64,000 nucleotides of DNA, from positions 62,001 through 126,000 of the forward strand of contig DATFMH010000147.1 in assembly GCA_035267045.1 (NCBI GenBank). The letters are read 5' to 3'. The stretch comes from DATFMH01 sp035267045 (lineage in GTDB: Bacteria; Bacteroidota; Rhodothermia; Balneolales; DATFMH01). Made by a program: the position numbers and the translations under genes. This document shows, piece by piece, positions 32,453-43,970 of this stretch (positions are counted from its first letter, which is position 1; the number at the start of each line of letters is the position of its first letter). The notes under the pieces were generated by a model that saw only the letters and a program-made list of their open reading frames with translations, did no database searches and had not been told where the DNA came from.

Positions 32453-34879
32453 TCAGGATGAATTATCAGGTTTATCCTTTGTTTCACGTGGGGGGGCATC
32501 GTGTAATAAAACTTTTTTGGGTTTCTCTGATGAGTTCTCCTGTTCCCCGACTCTGTCTTTTTCATCTTGACCAGGATATTTTACTCGTCCGTGATACATA
32601 CCAACCAGAATATTCAAAAATGTATCTTTGATCTTCTGAAGATCCTTGAACGTTAACGGACAGTTATTTAGTTGTCCTTCGTCGAGTCGTTCATCAACGA
32701 TTCTATTAACGAGATTATCCAGTTTTTGATAATTTGGATCCGTCATTGCTCTTGATGATGCTTCTACACCATCGGCCAGCATGACAATACCGGTTTCTTT
32801 GGAACTGGGCAGAGGTCCGTCGTACCTGAAATCTTCAACCTGTATCTCTGAAATGTTTTCTGTCTGTTCTTTTGCTTTTTCGTAGAAGAATTTGATGATA
32901 GATGTACCATGGTGTGTGCGGATAAAATCCGTCACTATCTCTGGCAATTGCTCGTTTTGTGCTAATTTAATCCCATTGGTGACGTGTGCTTTAATAACAA
33001 TGGCACTCATTCTTGGTTTGAGTTTATCGTGTTCATTCACACCCGATTGGTTCTCGACGAAATATTCGGGTTTCTCCATTTTACCAATATCATGGTATAG
33101 TGCACCAACCCTGCATAAAATAGAATTAGCACCAATCGCTGTAGCAGCTGTTTCTGCAAGGTTAGCCACTTGAAGACTATGATGAAAAGTCCCGGGGGCA
33201 CGCATCATAAGTGCTTTTAAAAGGGGCTGATTAGTATCACTCAATTCTAATAGGGTTACATCAGTAGTAACTTTAAATACTTTTTCCACAAGTAATATCA
33301 GCGGGTATGTCAGCCAAATAAGTATTGAATTGACTGAGGCTGATAAAACCTGTTGACCAAATGTTTGCAAGTCTCCCAACTTGCTCAACGTGAATCCGGC
33401 AAATACTACTGCATAAGTAATAAAGACTATTGCCGGTGTGAAAAAGAAAAACTGACTCCTGTTTTTGATATCTCTCATAGAGTAGACAGCCATGCTGCAA
33501 GCCGTTATTGTAGCAACAACGTACTCAAAATCATAACCGATCATCATCCCGGTCAGTAACGCGAGTGTGAGCGTTGTTAATAATCCTACGCGAGAATCAA
33601 AAATAATCGTCAGAATAATCGGGATTATGACAATTGGAACGATATAAGGGGATAGAAAATCGAAATGACTCACAAAAGCGGCAGCGCCTACAATAAATCC
33701 AATTGCCAGATAAACCAGGAGAAACATGGCATTATTATCGAATATTTTTTTCCGATATAGATAAATGTACATAAAGAATACAAGTACGATCGCTATGATC
33801 GTGAGTATCTCCCCAAGGTATTGTTGCCATACTTCGAATTGGCTGACTTTCTCGGATTTTGCCTGTGCCAGGCTCCGAAGCATATTCAATCTGTCTTTAT
33901 TTATTAAATCGCCTTTCCGAATGATGACCTGGCCTTTAGCGACCGCCCCTTTAGTGGGTGATACTTTGGAAAGGGCTTCAGAAATGCGTGCATCTGTTTC
34001 TGACTTATTATAATTGAGATTTGGTTCAATTACTCGATCAAAAAAAAGTATTGCAACTTCTGCCGCTTGCTGTTGTAATTCCTTTGAAAGCTGATAATTG
34101 GCATATTCTTTTGCTTCCTGAATATCGCGGACATTAGCCAAATAATAACTTCTTTCCGTTCGGTTTCGAAGATCGCGTACCGTTATTTCGTTATTAGTTA
34201 GTGACGATTTATCAACATTGATGATTCCATCGTTCATCAACTTGTTGATAATATTATTTAATTTATCGCGTATTGTTTTGCCGATAAATGACCTGGCGGG
34301 AGACAGGTTATTTCTTTTCAATACACTTCGGGGAGCATTGGCTTCCAGGTAATTTTGTAATAATGTGGACCACGCCTGGTTACTTAAGATTATACCGGAT
34401 GAATTAAGTGAATTAATAAACTGAAGACTGTCAGTAGTAGCCTGTGTTGTCTGGGCATTATCTTTCTTCCATTGCAAATAATTAGATAATACCGGATTTA
34501 TTGTGTTAAACAGTGAATCAAGACGATTTTGTATTTGTATCTGAGCCTGATTATCAACATGAAATATGGGCGGAGTATTATTTCTTATCTGATCTTTCTC
34601 ATTTTTTAGCTCATCTTTGTCTTTAATCAAACTGAAAGTAAACGGGGCCGTAAGATCTTCTTGCCTCCATGGTTCCCCAAGCTTGTAATTTGTTTCCTTA
34701 TAGGACGTACGTGGAAATACGACAATTACAAAAGCCAGAAAGAGTAAGAAGATTAACCCTTTAACCCAATAACTGTCCTTAAGTGTAAAAGAACGGGATT
34801 CTTTAGACTTTGAGTCCTTTAATATAGGACTAACCCCTTTGCTTTTTCGGGCAAGGCCGATTTTTTCTAAAAAATTCAT
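32453..34879 (-). CDS. 7TM-HD membrane phosphohydrolase (PgpH-like)
   Basis: The 808-residue protein has an N-terminal membrane helix (about 41-60), an extracytoplasmic 7TMR-HDED domain (about 70-345), seven membrane helices (about 350-545) and a cytoplasmic HD domain with HHSLQVANL and HDIGKMEKPEYF. This is the layout of PgpH, which degrades cyclic di-AMP. The C-terminal 50 residues are charged and probably flexible. It lies 26 bases after the symporter gene and 2 bases before xerD. A role in c-di-AMP turnover is inferred from the family; no diadenylate cyclase is in the window. Confidence 0.9.
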   Translation of the reverse strand: MNFLEKIGLARKSKGVSPILKDSKSKESRSFTLKDSYWVKGLIFLLFLAFVIVVFPRTSYKETNYKLGEPWRQEDLTAPFTFSLIKDKDELKNEKDQIRNNTPPIFHVDNQAQIQIQNRLDSLFNTINPVLSNYLQWKKDNAQTTQATTDSLQFINSLNSSGIILSNQAWSTLLQNYLEANAPRSVLKRNNLSPARSFIGKTIRDKLNNIINKLMNDGIINVDKSSLTNNEITVRDLRNRTERSYYLANVRDIQEAKEYANYQLSKELQQQAAEVAILFFDRVIEPNLNYNKSETDARISEALSKVSPTKGAVAKGQVIIRKGDLINKDRLNMLRSLAQAKSEKVSQFEVWQQYLGEILTIIAIVLVFFMYIYLYRKKIFDNNAMFLLVYLAIGFIVGAAAFVSHFDFLSPYIVPIVIIPIILTIIFDSRVGLLTTLTLALLTGMMIGYDFEYVVATITACSMAVYSMRDIKNRSQFFFFTPAIVFITYAVVFAGFTLSKLGDLQTFGQQVLSASVNSILIWLTYPLILLVEKVFKVTTDVTLLELSDTNQPLLKALMMRAPGTFHHSLQVANLAETAATAIGANSILCRVGALYHDIGKMEKPEYFVENQSGVNEHDKLKPRMSAIVIKAHVTNGIKLAQNEQLPEIVTDFIRTHHGTSIIKFFYEKAKEQTENISEIQVEDFRYDGPLPSSKETGIVMLADGVEASSRAMTDPNYQKLDNLVNRIVDERLDEGQLNNCPLTFKDLQKIKDTFLNILVGMYHGRVKYPGQDEKDRVGEQENSSEKPKKVLLHDAPPRETKDKPDNSS

Positions 34880-34905
34880 ATCGGATACAACTCCTTATAC
34901 TACGC

Positions 34906-36354
34906 CTATACCGTTTTCAGTGTGAAACGAATGCGAAGAAAATGCATTACCGTGGCCACTATCAAAAAAATTAAAACACCAAACAAAGTATACCAAGGCC
35001 AGGCTATATTCCCAAATATAATCAATATTGTCATGCAAAAAATACATGCTATTAAACCAGTTAGCGTCTCTGTAGTCTTAAATTCAGTATATCTTCCAAT
35101 TAGAAAAGCACCTAATAAAGCACCATAAGTGAAACCAGCTATTCCCAATCCAATTTCTATCACAGGACTATTCGTACTTGTGAAAGAAATGGCAAATATT
35201 ATAAATATAAACGTCCAAACTATCATAAAAATTCTGGAAATTGTAATAGAATCTTTCCTTTCTGCTAACTTAGGGAAAATATCGAACATAGTTGAAGAAG
35301 ATAAGGCAGATAAAGAACTGCTTAAAGTGCTCATGGCCGCCGAAAACAGGCCTGCGATGATGAAACCGGTAAAACCTACAGGCAGATCATTCAATATGTA
35401 ATGCGGAAAGATTTCGTCCACTTTATGAAGCCCTAATGCTGCCAGTGATTGGCCTTTATAATGGACATATAAAAACAAGCCGATACTCAGAAATAATACG
35501 AATTGAATGAATACGAAAAATCCACTTGATATCAGAGCTTTACGGGAGGATTTCAGGTCGGGACAGGCTAATAAACGTTGAACGATGAGATGATCGGTTC
35601 CGTGGGATGCCATTGTCAGGAACATACCGCCTATCACGGCACCTATAATATTAAAGGGATGTGTGAACACAGCACCGATTGAATGGGGTAGCTGCAGAAC
35701 AGTAAGTTTTCCTTCCGTAAACAATTGATGAAAAACAGGAGTGTTCATTTCAGGTAAAAGATTGAAAATGATATACAGCCCGCCAGTTACATAGACGAAT
35801 AATTGTAATACATCGATCCAGATCACAGATTTAAGTCCGCCATAATATGTATATGCCAATGTTAGGACGGCAATAATGAGGATAGATGTAGAATAATCAA
35901 AACCGGTAATAAGTTTAATTGGTATAGCAGCAGCAAACAGGCGTACACCATCAGCCAGTAACCTGGTTACCAGGAAAACAAATGAAATGACCCTTTGAAA
36001 TTGCGGGCCGAATCGATCATGAAAGAATGTATAAGCAGTTTTTTGATTACCAGTAAAATAAGAGGGCAGAATAACGAAAGAGACGATAATACGACCTATG
36101 ATATAACCTACCACTATCTGTAAAAAAACGAGACTTCCAAAATAAGCTAATGTGGGTGCTGATATCACCGTTAACATACTTGTTTCGGTGGCTACGATAG
36201 AAAATGAAGCTGCCCACCAGGGAACTGATCCTTTTGTGGTGAAATATGCAGACGTATCTGTTGGCTTTCCCCCAACTTTTATACCAATGATGACCGTCAT
36301 TGCCAGATATAAGACAATCGCCAAAAGGTCCAGAAAGTGAAGATGGAAAAGCAT
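34906..36354 (-). CDS. Sodium:solute symporter family protein
   Basis: The 482-residue polytopic protein has about 13 helices and the sodium:solute symporter signature in AYTYYGGLKSVIWIDVLQ near residue 167. The early motif FSIVATETSMLTVISAPTLAY and the later SAAMSTLSSSLSALSSST fit the Na+-binding regions of this family. It imports a small solute with Na+; the substrate could be a sugar, an amino acid or pantothenate and cannot be chosen here. It starts 2 bases after a STAS-domain gene, so the two are almost certainly cotranscribed. Confidence 0.9.
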   Translation of the reverse strand: MLFHLHFLDLLAIVLYLAMTVIIGIKVGGKPTDTSAYFTTKGSVPWWAASFSIVATETSMLTVISAPTLAYFGSLVFLQIVVGYIIGRIIVSFVILPSYFTGNQKTAYTFFHDRFGPQFQRVISFVFLVTRLLADGVRLFAAAIPIKLITGFDYSTSILIIAVLTLAYTYYGGLKSVIWIDVLQLFVYVTGGLYIIFNLLPEMNTPVFHQLFTEGKLTVLQLPHSIGAVFTHPFNIIGAVIGGMFLTMASHGTDHLIVQRLLACPDLKSSRKALISSGFFVFIQFVLFLSIGLFLYVHYKGQSLAALGLHKVDEIFPHYILNDLPVGFTGFIIAGLFSAAMSTLSSSLSALSSSTMFDIFPKLAERKDSITISRIFMIVWTFIFIIFAISFTSTNSPVIEIGLGIAGFTYGALLGAFLIGRYTEFKTTETLTGLIACIFCMTILIIFGNIAWPWYTLFGVLIFLIVATVMHFLRIRFTLKTV

Positions 36355-36356
36355 TA

Positions 36357-36716
36357 TCAGGGAGTTCCGGAAGCGTCTGAAATAAAATCTTTAGCCATTT
36401 CCGGATTACCGGTTATCGTTAGAACATGATCTAACTGGGAAATCTTCAGGAGTTCATCTATACGCTCGGGTACGTTACAGATTACAAAATGTCTGTTTGA
36501 ATCACGATATAACCGGTGAGCAAGCAACAGCGCACTCAAACCACTGGAATCAGCAAACTCGACATGACTCAGATCCAGTATGAGATGTTCCTGCTCGGTA
36601 GAATTGGCAAGGATTATGATCTGGCTTTTGAGATCCGGAGCAACAACAGAATCAAGTTTCTCATTTTTAACTGTTAAAAGGGATATGTTGCCATCATGTT
36701 CTAACTCGTAATTCAT
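36357..36716 (-). CDS. STAS-domain protein (anti-sigma factor antagonist type)
   Basis: This 119-residue single STAS domain has the phosphorylatable Ser region FADSSGLSALLLAHRL near residue 55, like SpoIIAA and RsbV. Such proteins bind an anti-sigma kinase when unphosphorylated, or act in other partner-switching systems. No anti-sigma kinase or PP2C phosphatase is nearby. It precedes the symporter by 2 bases, so it may regulate that transporter; STAS domains do this when fused to SulP carriers, but this carrier is of another family. Confidence 0.88.
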   Translation of the reverse strand: MNYELEHDGNISLLTVKNEKLDSVVAPDLKSQIIILANSTEQEHLILDLSHVEFADSSGLSALLLAHRLYRDSNRHFVICNVPERIDELLKISQLDHVLTITGNPEMAKDFISDASGTP

Positions 36717-36802
36717 ATATTTTGATCTAATATTAGTAATAGTTGATGGATCATAAAGATATGGTCAAATAAACGAAAACCTTACAATCATTACAAGATG
36801 AT

Positions 36803-38812
<2,010 letters not shown>

Positions 38813-38831
38813 TTACAAGAAAATACTCGTA

Positions 38832-39986
38832 TTAAAATGTTGGAACATTATGTATGACTGATGGCCATGGAACATCGTTTGGAAGGGGGCCCTGATTGGA
38901 CATTTTATACCAGTCTTTATGTTTCTCTAATATGGAGCGTTGTAAATGAATGGTGCCGTCCGATTGTTTGTATTGATCTATATTCGGAATGGGATGGCCC
39001 CTGAATAAAATCATCATTCTGCTGTATTGACCACGAATGTATATATCATTGAGAAAACGGTAGCGCATAGCCTGGCCTTTTTCAACCCAATAAGGATTGA
39101 GGCGATTAGCCAGATCCGATTTTACCCTTACAGGTTCCAGTTTATCATATGCCGCATAAACTATGAGATGTAATGTATCCGGAAGAGTCAGAGTAGCCTT
39201 AGCCTTATTGGCCGCTTTCATTGAATCAGCGGCTGTTCCCGCCTGTGTTTTTGTGGTGTCGACAGGAAGAACGGACTTTAGTTCATTATTTGATTTAGTA
39301 AAACCGGACGGTGTTTCGTATTTAATATAGACGAAATAAGAGGCTGCCGCTAATATTATAATAATTACAGCAGCTATCAAGGTTATGGGGGTCTTTGACT
39401 TGAAATCACTTACTTTGTCACTCATTTCTACCCAATTCACATTGTGGATATTAGGCTGATCCGGTGTTTTACTTACATGGGATTGAGAGGAATCGGGCTT
39501 CGAATATTCAAAAGTTGTTCCGGATGGAGTACTTATCTGATCCTCTATTTCAGGTTCTTCTTTCTCTTCCTTTGGTTTTTTTTCATCCGGTTTATCTTTT
39601 TCTTCATCAGGTTCTTCTTTCTCCTGGGGCGTTTCAAGTGCGAATTTGGGTTTGTAATCCTTCTTTTTTTCCTCTGATTCCGTCCCCTTCATTTTATTTG
39701 TCCAGCTCGATAAACCATAATGACGGGCTATAAGCCCGTCATATTTATCTTTATAAGTCTGGTCGAGGGCCAAAATGATATCTGGCTCATCAATTTTCAA
39801 GGCTTTGGCATATGTACGTACAAAACTACGTACATACGTTTTATTTCTATGAGGATCTTTAAAGATACTCGAATCTTCAATAGATTTAAGAACATCTAAA
39901 GGGATTCTTGTAGAATCAAATATATTCTTTAAAGTTAAATTTTCTTTTTTTCGTAAAGCGGATAACTCTTCACCAAGAGATGGCAT
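38832..39986 (-). CDS. RodZ-like membrane protein with HTH domain
   Basis: The 384-residue protein has an N-terminal helix-turn-helix of the RodZ type (residues about 1-80: LGEELSALRKKENLTLKNIF, RNKTYVRSFVRTYAKAL). An acidic/Lys/Pro-rich linker (about 103-150, with repeats of the type EEPDEEKDKPDEKKP), one membrane helix (about 200-221) and a periplasmic C-terminal domain follow. In RodZ the HTH binds MreB and helps set rod shape, so a cell-shape role is inferred. The C-terminus has FLNDIYIRG and RGHPIPNID, similar to DUF4115-like ends. It is the first gene of the run ending in xerD. Confidence 0.85.
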   Translation of the reverse strand: MPSLGEELSALRKKENLTLKNIFDSTRIPLDVLKSIEDSSIFKDPHRNKTYVRSFVRTYAKALKIDEPDIILALDQTYKDKYDGLIARHYGLSSWTNKMKGTESEEKKKDYKPKFALETPQEKEEPDEEKDKPDEKKPKEEKEEPEIEDQISTPSGTTFEYSKPDSSQSHVSKTPDQPNIHNVNWVEMSDKVSDFKSKTPITLIAAVIIIILAAASYFVYIKYETPSGFTKSNNELKSVLPVDTTKTQAGTAADSMKAANKAKATLTLPDTLHLIVYAAYDKLEPVRVKSDLANRLNPYWVEKGQAMRYRFLNDIYIRGQYSRMMILFRGHPIPNIDQYKQSDGTIHLQRSILEKHKDWYKMSNQGPLPNDVPWPSVIHNVPTF

Positions 39987-40263
39987 ATAGGATTTTATAT
40001 TTTAACGACTATAGATTTTGGATTGAAGATACAATAACTAATAAAATTTTGATGTAATATAATTATCAAAAACGATAGATATTATCGTAATACTATATGA
40101 AAATGAAAAATCTGCTATAATTACATTATAATAAAAATAGTTGTCAAACTTTTTGCAGTAAATTTATATCAAATATCCAAATAATTTTTTACATAATTAA
40201 TGCTATTTATTTTTGTTCACAAATTTATTAAAAAGATCATCCCTTGAAAAAAAAATCGGAGCC

Positions 40264-41673
40264 ATGACAATGGCTCGATCGGTTAGTATCGTAGCGGCTC
40301 TTGTAGTTGCGATGATACTAACACGCTTTCTCACTCAGGATTATTACGGTTACTACAGGAAATTGTGGTTGATCTACATGTTATTAGGTCCTGCGTTTAT
40401 TTCAGCTTCGGTGGGAACACTTTATTACCGGGGTGGTGTTCACGAGAATAAATCTGTTCCCATTTATTCGGCTATATTCCTTTCATCCGTTTTTTCTATA
40501 ACCATTTTTCTGATAGCATTTATTGGTGCGGATACCTTCGCACGACTTTTTAACGCCCCCGGATTGAGTATGGCTATCAGGGGATTTTCGATTTACATGT
40601 TATTTTCCACCTTTGCCAGCCTCTCAGAGCCTGTTTTTGTATTAATACATCGAAAACGCTGGTTACTGTATTACAATTTAACGTATAACGTGATTGAGTC
40701 TTTACTCATTGTTATACCATTCTATCTGAGATTACCACTTTCAGAGATTGTGTTAATTATGTCGGTCGGACCGTTTATCCGAACAATTTTCATTATTTGG
40801 TTAGTTTATACTCACAGCGGCGACAAACCTGAATGGCAGCAATTAAAAAGTGAGTTTCACAGATCATTATCATACAGCATGGGATTATTTATAATGGCAT
40901 TGGCCGGTATGGCATCGGTTCAGATTGATAAGTGGGTAGTAAGTAGTTATTTCTCAAGTGATTCGATGTATGCCATATATTCTGTCGGTGCACGTAAGAT
41001 ACCATTTATTTCTGCTCTGATAACTTCTATTACTTCATCGCTGGTTGTACATTATTCCGACCAGTTAAAGAAAAATGATTTCAAACAAATTTTGAATGCC
41101 GCACGTCAGGCTACCGACAGATTGTTCCTGATACTGGTACCTGTAATGCTGCTTCTTTTTATCTATTCCCGTGAAATCATGATACTCTTATTCCAGAAAT
41201 ACGCTGATTCGGCACCCGTTTTTCAAATCTATATTGGTATTCTTGTCAGTCAGTTTTTCTTTGCACAAAGTGTGATTTTAGGTAAGGGCCTGAGTAAAAT
41301 TAATGCATGGATCGGCATCATTGAAGTGGTTTTGAACCTGATACTTAGCTTAATTCTTATCCGTACTTTTGGATTACTGGGTCCTGCGATTGCCACTTTA
41401 ATTGCGCATTGGGCATTTCAACTAATGATTTTTGGCTATTGTCATCATAAATTTGACATACCTGTCAACGAGTTCCTGCCCACAAAGAAAATAATACCGC
41501 TCATCCTGACTGTTCCATTGGTATTCATTTTCTCCATGGGGGTAAAAATGATTATATCCAGCGGATTGCTGAGTTTTATCATTAGCAGCGTGATGGTTGT
41601 TTTGATATTACTGGTTCAATACCGTTATTATTCTCCATTACGTGCCATAAATAGAGTAAGCTCAGATGTCTAA
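40264..41673 (+). CDS. Wzx-like polysaccharide/lipid flippase (MOP superfamily)
   Basis: The protein has 469 residues from the ATG at 40264, with about 12-14 helices and the typical flippase start ILTRFLTQDYYGYYRKLWLI. It probably flips a lipid-linked sugar or other polyprenyl intermediate across the membrane. The start is uncertain: GGAG at 40258-40261 is better spaced for the ATG at 40270, while a TTG at 40213 lies inside a TAnnTTTG promoter-like box (40208-40215) and would need a longer protein. No glycosyltransferase gene is nearby. An 84-base gap separates it from the comF-like gene. Confidence 0.85.
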   Translation: MTMARSVSIVAALVVAMILTRFLTQDYYGYYRKLWLIYMLLGPAFISASVGTLYYRGGVHENKSVPIYSAIFLSSVFSITIFLIAFIGADTFARLFNAPGLSMAIRGFSIYMLFSTFASLSEPVFVLIHRKRWLLYYNLTYNVIESLLIVIPFYLRLPLSEIVLIMSVGPFIRTIFIIWLVYTHSGDKPEWQQLKSEFHRSLSYSMGLFIMALAGMASVQIDKWVVSSYFSSDSMYAIYSVGARKIPFISALITSITSSLVVHYSDQLKKNDFKQILNAARQATDRLFLILVPVMLLLFIYSREIMILLFQKYADSAPVFQIYIGILVSQFFFAQSVILGKGLSKINAWIGIIEVVLNLILSLILIRTFGLLGPAIATLIAHWAFQLMIFGYCHHKFDIPVNEFLPTKKIIPLILTVPLVFIFSMGVKMIISSGLLSFIISSVMVVLILLVQYRYYSPLRAINRVSSDV

Positions 41674-41757
41674 AACCTTTTTATGTAAGAACTGCGACAG
41701 ATATGTGTCTTTTATATAAATAACATTTTAAACTGTAGAAATTTTCTGACAGCCTAT

Positions 41758-42468
41758 ATGACACAAATGTTGAAAATCGTCAAAGAAGGCCTGGAAGATC
41801 TTATATATCCGCATGTTTGCATTAGTTGTGGTGAAAATCTGAGCGAAAATGACCGTTATTTGTGTCCCTTTTGTTTAAATGAGAAATTCAAAGACCCGAA
41901 TCCATTCAGAAAAATCAGTTGTGGGAATATTATACTTCCGGAAAAAGTAAGATTTCAGGACGCGTTATGGAAATTCGACAAGGGTGGGTATGTTCAGAAA
42001 ATATTACATGCCGTTAAATACCATGGGATAACTAAGCTTGGAGAAGAATTGGGCCAATTACTGGGTATGCGTTTATCAAAACATCCTTTATTTTTGGAAT
42101 ATGAAAATAATCATGATGTTTCAATATTACCCGTTCCTTTACATAAATTGAAATTTAAGAAGCGTGGCTATAATCAGGCACGTTTAATAGCAAATGGTAT
42201 TAGAAAGGCAACAGGGATTCCTGTTATTAAATCTGAAAAGATCATTCGTGTTAAAAATACTAAAACACAAACCGGATTCACGCTACAACAAAGATTAAAG
42301 AATGTTAAAAGTGCTTTTAAAGTTTTAGAAATAAAAGCTGTTAGTGGAAAAAAGCTTATTATAGTTGATGACGTGTTTACAACGGGCTCAACGAGTTTTG
42401 AACTGGCTTCGGTTTGTAAACAGGCAAATGCCGATTCAGTAATTATTTTAACAGTAGCTCAGGCTTAA
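41758..42468 (+). CDS. ComF/GntX-family phosphoribosyltransferase-like protein
   Basis: The 236-residue protein has two N-terminal Cys pairs (CISCGENL and CPFC, about residues 21-41). A PRTase domain follows with the basic motif KLKFKKRGYNQARLIA near residue 137 and the PRPP loop LIIVDDVFTTGSTSFE near 198. This is the family of ComF, needed for DNA uptake in some bacteria, and of GntX. It probably acts in the cytoplasm. The catalytic role is unproven and other competence genes are absent here. Confidence 0.9.
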   Translation: MTQMLKIVKEGLEDLIYPHVCISCGENLSENDRYLCPFCLNEKFKDPNPFRKISCGNIILPEKVRFQDALWKFDKGGYVQKILHAVKYHGITKLGEELGQLLGMRLSKHPLFLEYENNHDVSILPVPLHKLKFKKRGYNQARLIANGIRKATGIPVIKSEKIIRVKNTKTQTGFTLQQRLKNVKSAFKVLEIKAVSGKKLIIVDDVFTTGSTSFELASVCKQANADSVIILTVAQA

Positions 42469-42528
42469 TCAAGAGTGGTGCGGATTTTGCGTAATTACCT
42501 TCTGAATAATGAAATACTAGATTAACAT

Positions 42529-43176
42529 ATGAAAAGCAGAATAGAACAAGACAAGAAACCGTATTTTGTAGAAACACCGGTGGGCATATTTACGATGAAG
42601 GGTAACTGGTTTCATACATCCCTGGCCAAGATAAAACAGTATGCACCGGGATTAACGGATATTTATTCATATGAAAAGCTTATTAAGGATTCTGAGGTTT
42701 GGTGCCGTAGTGCAGATCCGGTTACCCTCATAATTTTTATGGGATTAACTTATTTCTGGAATGCCTACATCGGTGGCATTATAGCACTCGTTTTTTTCTT
42801 TTTCTGGCATTTTAATAAAAGTGCTTTTATCAGTTACCATGCAACGAGAGTCATGAAATTACTGGATTATGAATTTGTGGTAATTATCATTACAGTTGCC
42901 GTTTTAAGTATTAAAGGAATGAATGATGCTTACATTGAATTAATTATAGGTTTTGTTTATTTCTTTTTTCTAAAATTCGGCTGGTTGCGAAGTCTTGTTG
43001 ATAAATGGTACGATTCGCGCAAGAAAGTCGTTACTCTAAATGATCGCGTGTTAAAAATGATCATTTTGCAGTATGCCTTGTATGAAGGAATAAAGGTTAA
43101 AGATATAGAAAACTGGGAATCGGATATATATGACCTGATACATGGTAAGCAAAAGGAAAATAAAGGCAAAAAATAG
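42529..43176 (+). CDS. Unassigned membrane protein
   Basis: I do not recognise this 215-residue protein. It has a soluble N-terminus (about 1-60) containing FVETPVGIFTMKGNWFHTS. Two close hydrophobic segments (about 62-92) and two more (about 112-148), rich in Phe and Ile, follow, and then a charged cytoplasmic tail with LNDRVLKMIILQYALYEG. The loop WCRSADPVT is conserved-looking but has no known function. It lies 60 bases after the comF-like gene and 79 before the histidine phosphatase gene, in a loosely packed plus-strand cluster. Confidence 0.6.
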   Translation: MKSRIEQDKKPYFVETPVGIFTMKGNWFHTSLAKIKQYAPGLTDIYSYEKLIKDSEVWCRSADPVTLIIFMGLTYFWNAYIGGIIALVFFFFWHFNKSAFISYHATRVMKLLDYEFVVIIITVAVLSIKGMNDAYIELIIGFVYFFFLKFGWLRSLVDKWYDSRKKVVTLNDRVLKMIILQYALYEGIKVKDIENWESDIYDLIHGKQKENKGKK

Positions 43177-43255
43177 GTCTTAAACAGGGGTTATCATCCG
43201 ATCTGTAATTTTTTCCGTGATAAATTTGGCATTACTGGTTAAATAACTGGTATAT

Positions 43256-43951
43256 TTGAAAGATTTTGAATTTTCTTTAAAAACGACCAAACCAAATAGT
43301 AAATTGACTGACAAGACAAGAATTTTTATTGCGCGTCACGGAGAAACTGATTATAACAAGAATCACATTATTCAGGGATGTGGTGTTGATGCAGAGCTCA
43401 ATGAATTGGGAAATCTGCAAGCCATATCTTTAGCTAATTATTTTGAAGATAAGGAACTGGACGCTGTTTACAGCAGTAATTTATTAAGAGCTAAACAAAC
43501 AGCAACACCGGTTTCCCATCAGAAGAATCTGCCGCTCCAATCATATGCCGAATTAAATGAGATGAATTTTGGTGTTTATGAAGGCCAAATGTATCATTCT
43601 GTTCAGGATAAATTTATAACCCTTCATGAGGAATGGGGCCGGGGATTACTGCATAATAAATGTGAAGAAGGTGAAAGTCCTATTGAAGTATTTGAACGAG
43701 CTAATCATCGTTGTCAGGAAATTATTGATAGCCATAAAAACGAGACCATCCTGATAGTCATGCATGGACGGTTGATTCGCGTATTATTAGCAAGTTGGTT
43801 AGGTTGGGGACTGGAAAGGATGAACGATATTGAAACTCCTAATGTATCTGTTAATGAAATTGATAAAATAGGAGATACGTTTGTTCCCGTCCGTTTGAAT
43901 ATTACGGATCATGTTAATGATATTGAAAAAAACTTTGTTCTGAATAACTGA
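43256..43951 (+). CDS. Histidine phosphatase superfamily protein
   Basis: This phosphoglycerate-mutase-like enzyme has the RHG motif IFIARHGETDYNKNH near residue 26 and the second-His region ILIVMHGRLIRVLL near 164. It removes phosphate from a small molecule or protein that cannot be named. No ATG precedes the RHG motif. The frame opens at TTG 43256 (231 residues), but this TTG is the last three bases of TATATTTG, a -7-type promoter box. A second TTG at 43304 (215 residues) gives the usual distance to RHG. The true start is therefore open. It is 19 bases upstream of menG. Confidence 0.87.
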   Translation: MKDFEFSLKTTKPNSKLTDKTRIFIARHGETDYNKNHIIQGCGVDAELNELGNLQAISLANYFEDKELDAVYSSNLLRAKQTATPVSHQKNLPLQSYAELNEMNFGVYEGQMYHSVQDKFITLHEEWGRGLLHNKCEEGESPIEVFERANHRCQEIIDSHKNETILIVMHGRLIRVLLASWLGWGLERMNDIETPNVSVNEIDKIGDTFVPVRLNITDHVNDIEKNFVLNN

Positions 43952-43970
43952 AATGATTTGATTTAAACGA

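Noticed and set aside
40213..40263. A TTG start that would lengthen the flippase by 17 residues
   Set aside because: The TTG is part of TATTTTTG, a promoter-like box, and GGAG before the downstream ATG codons supports a later start. It stays possible because the first helix of the family often has a short cytoplasmic lead.
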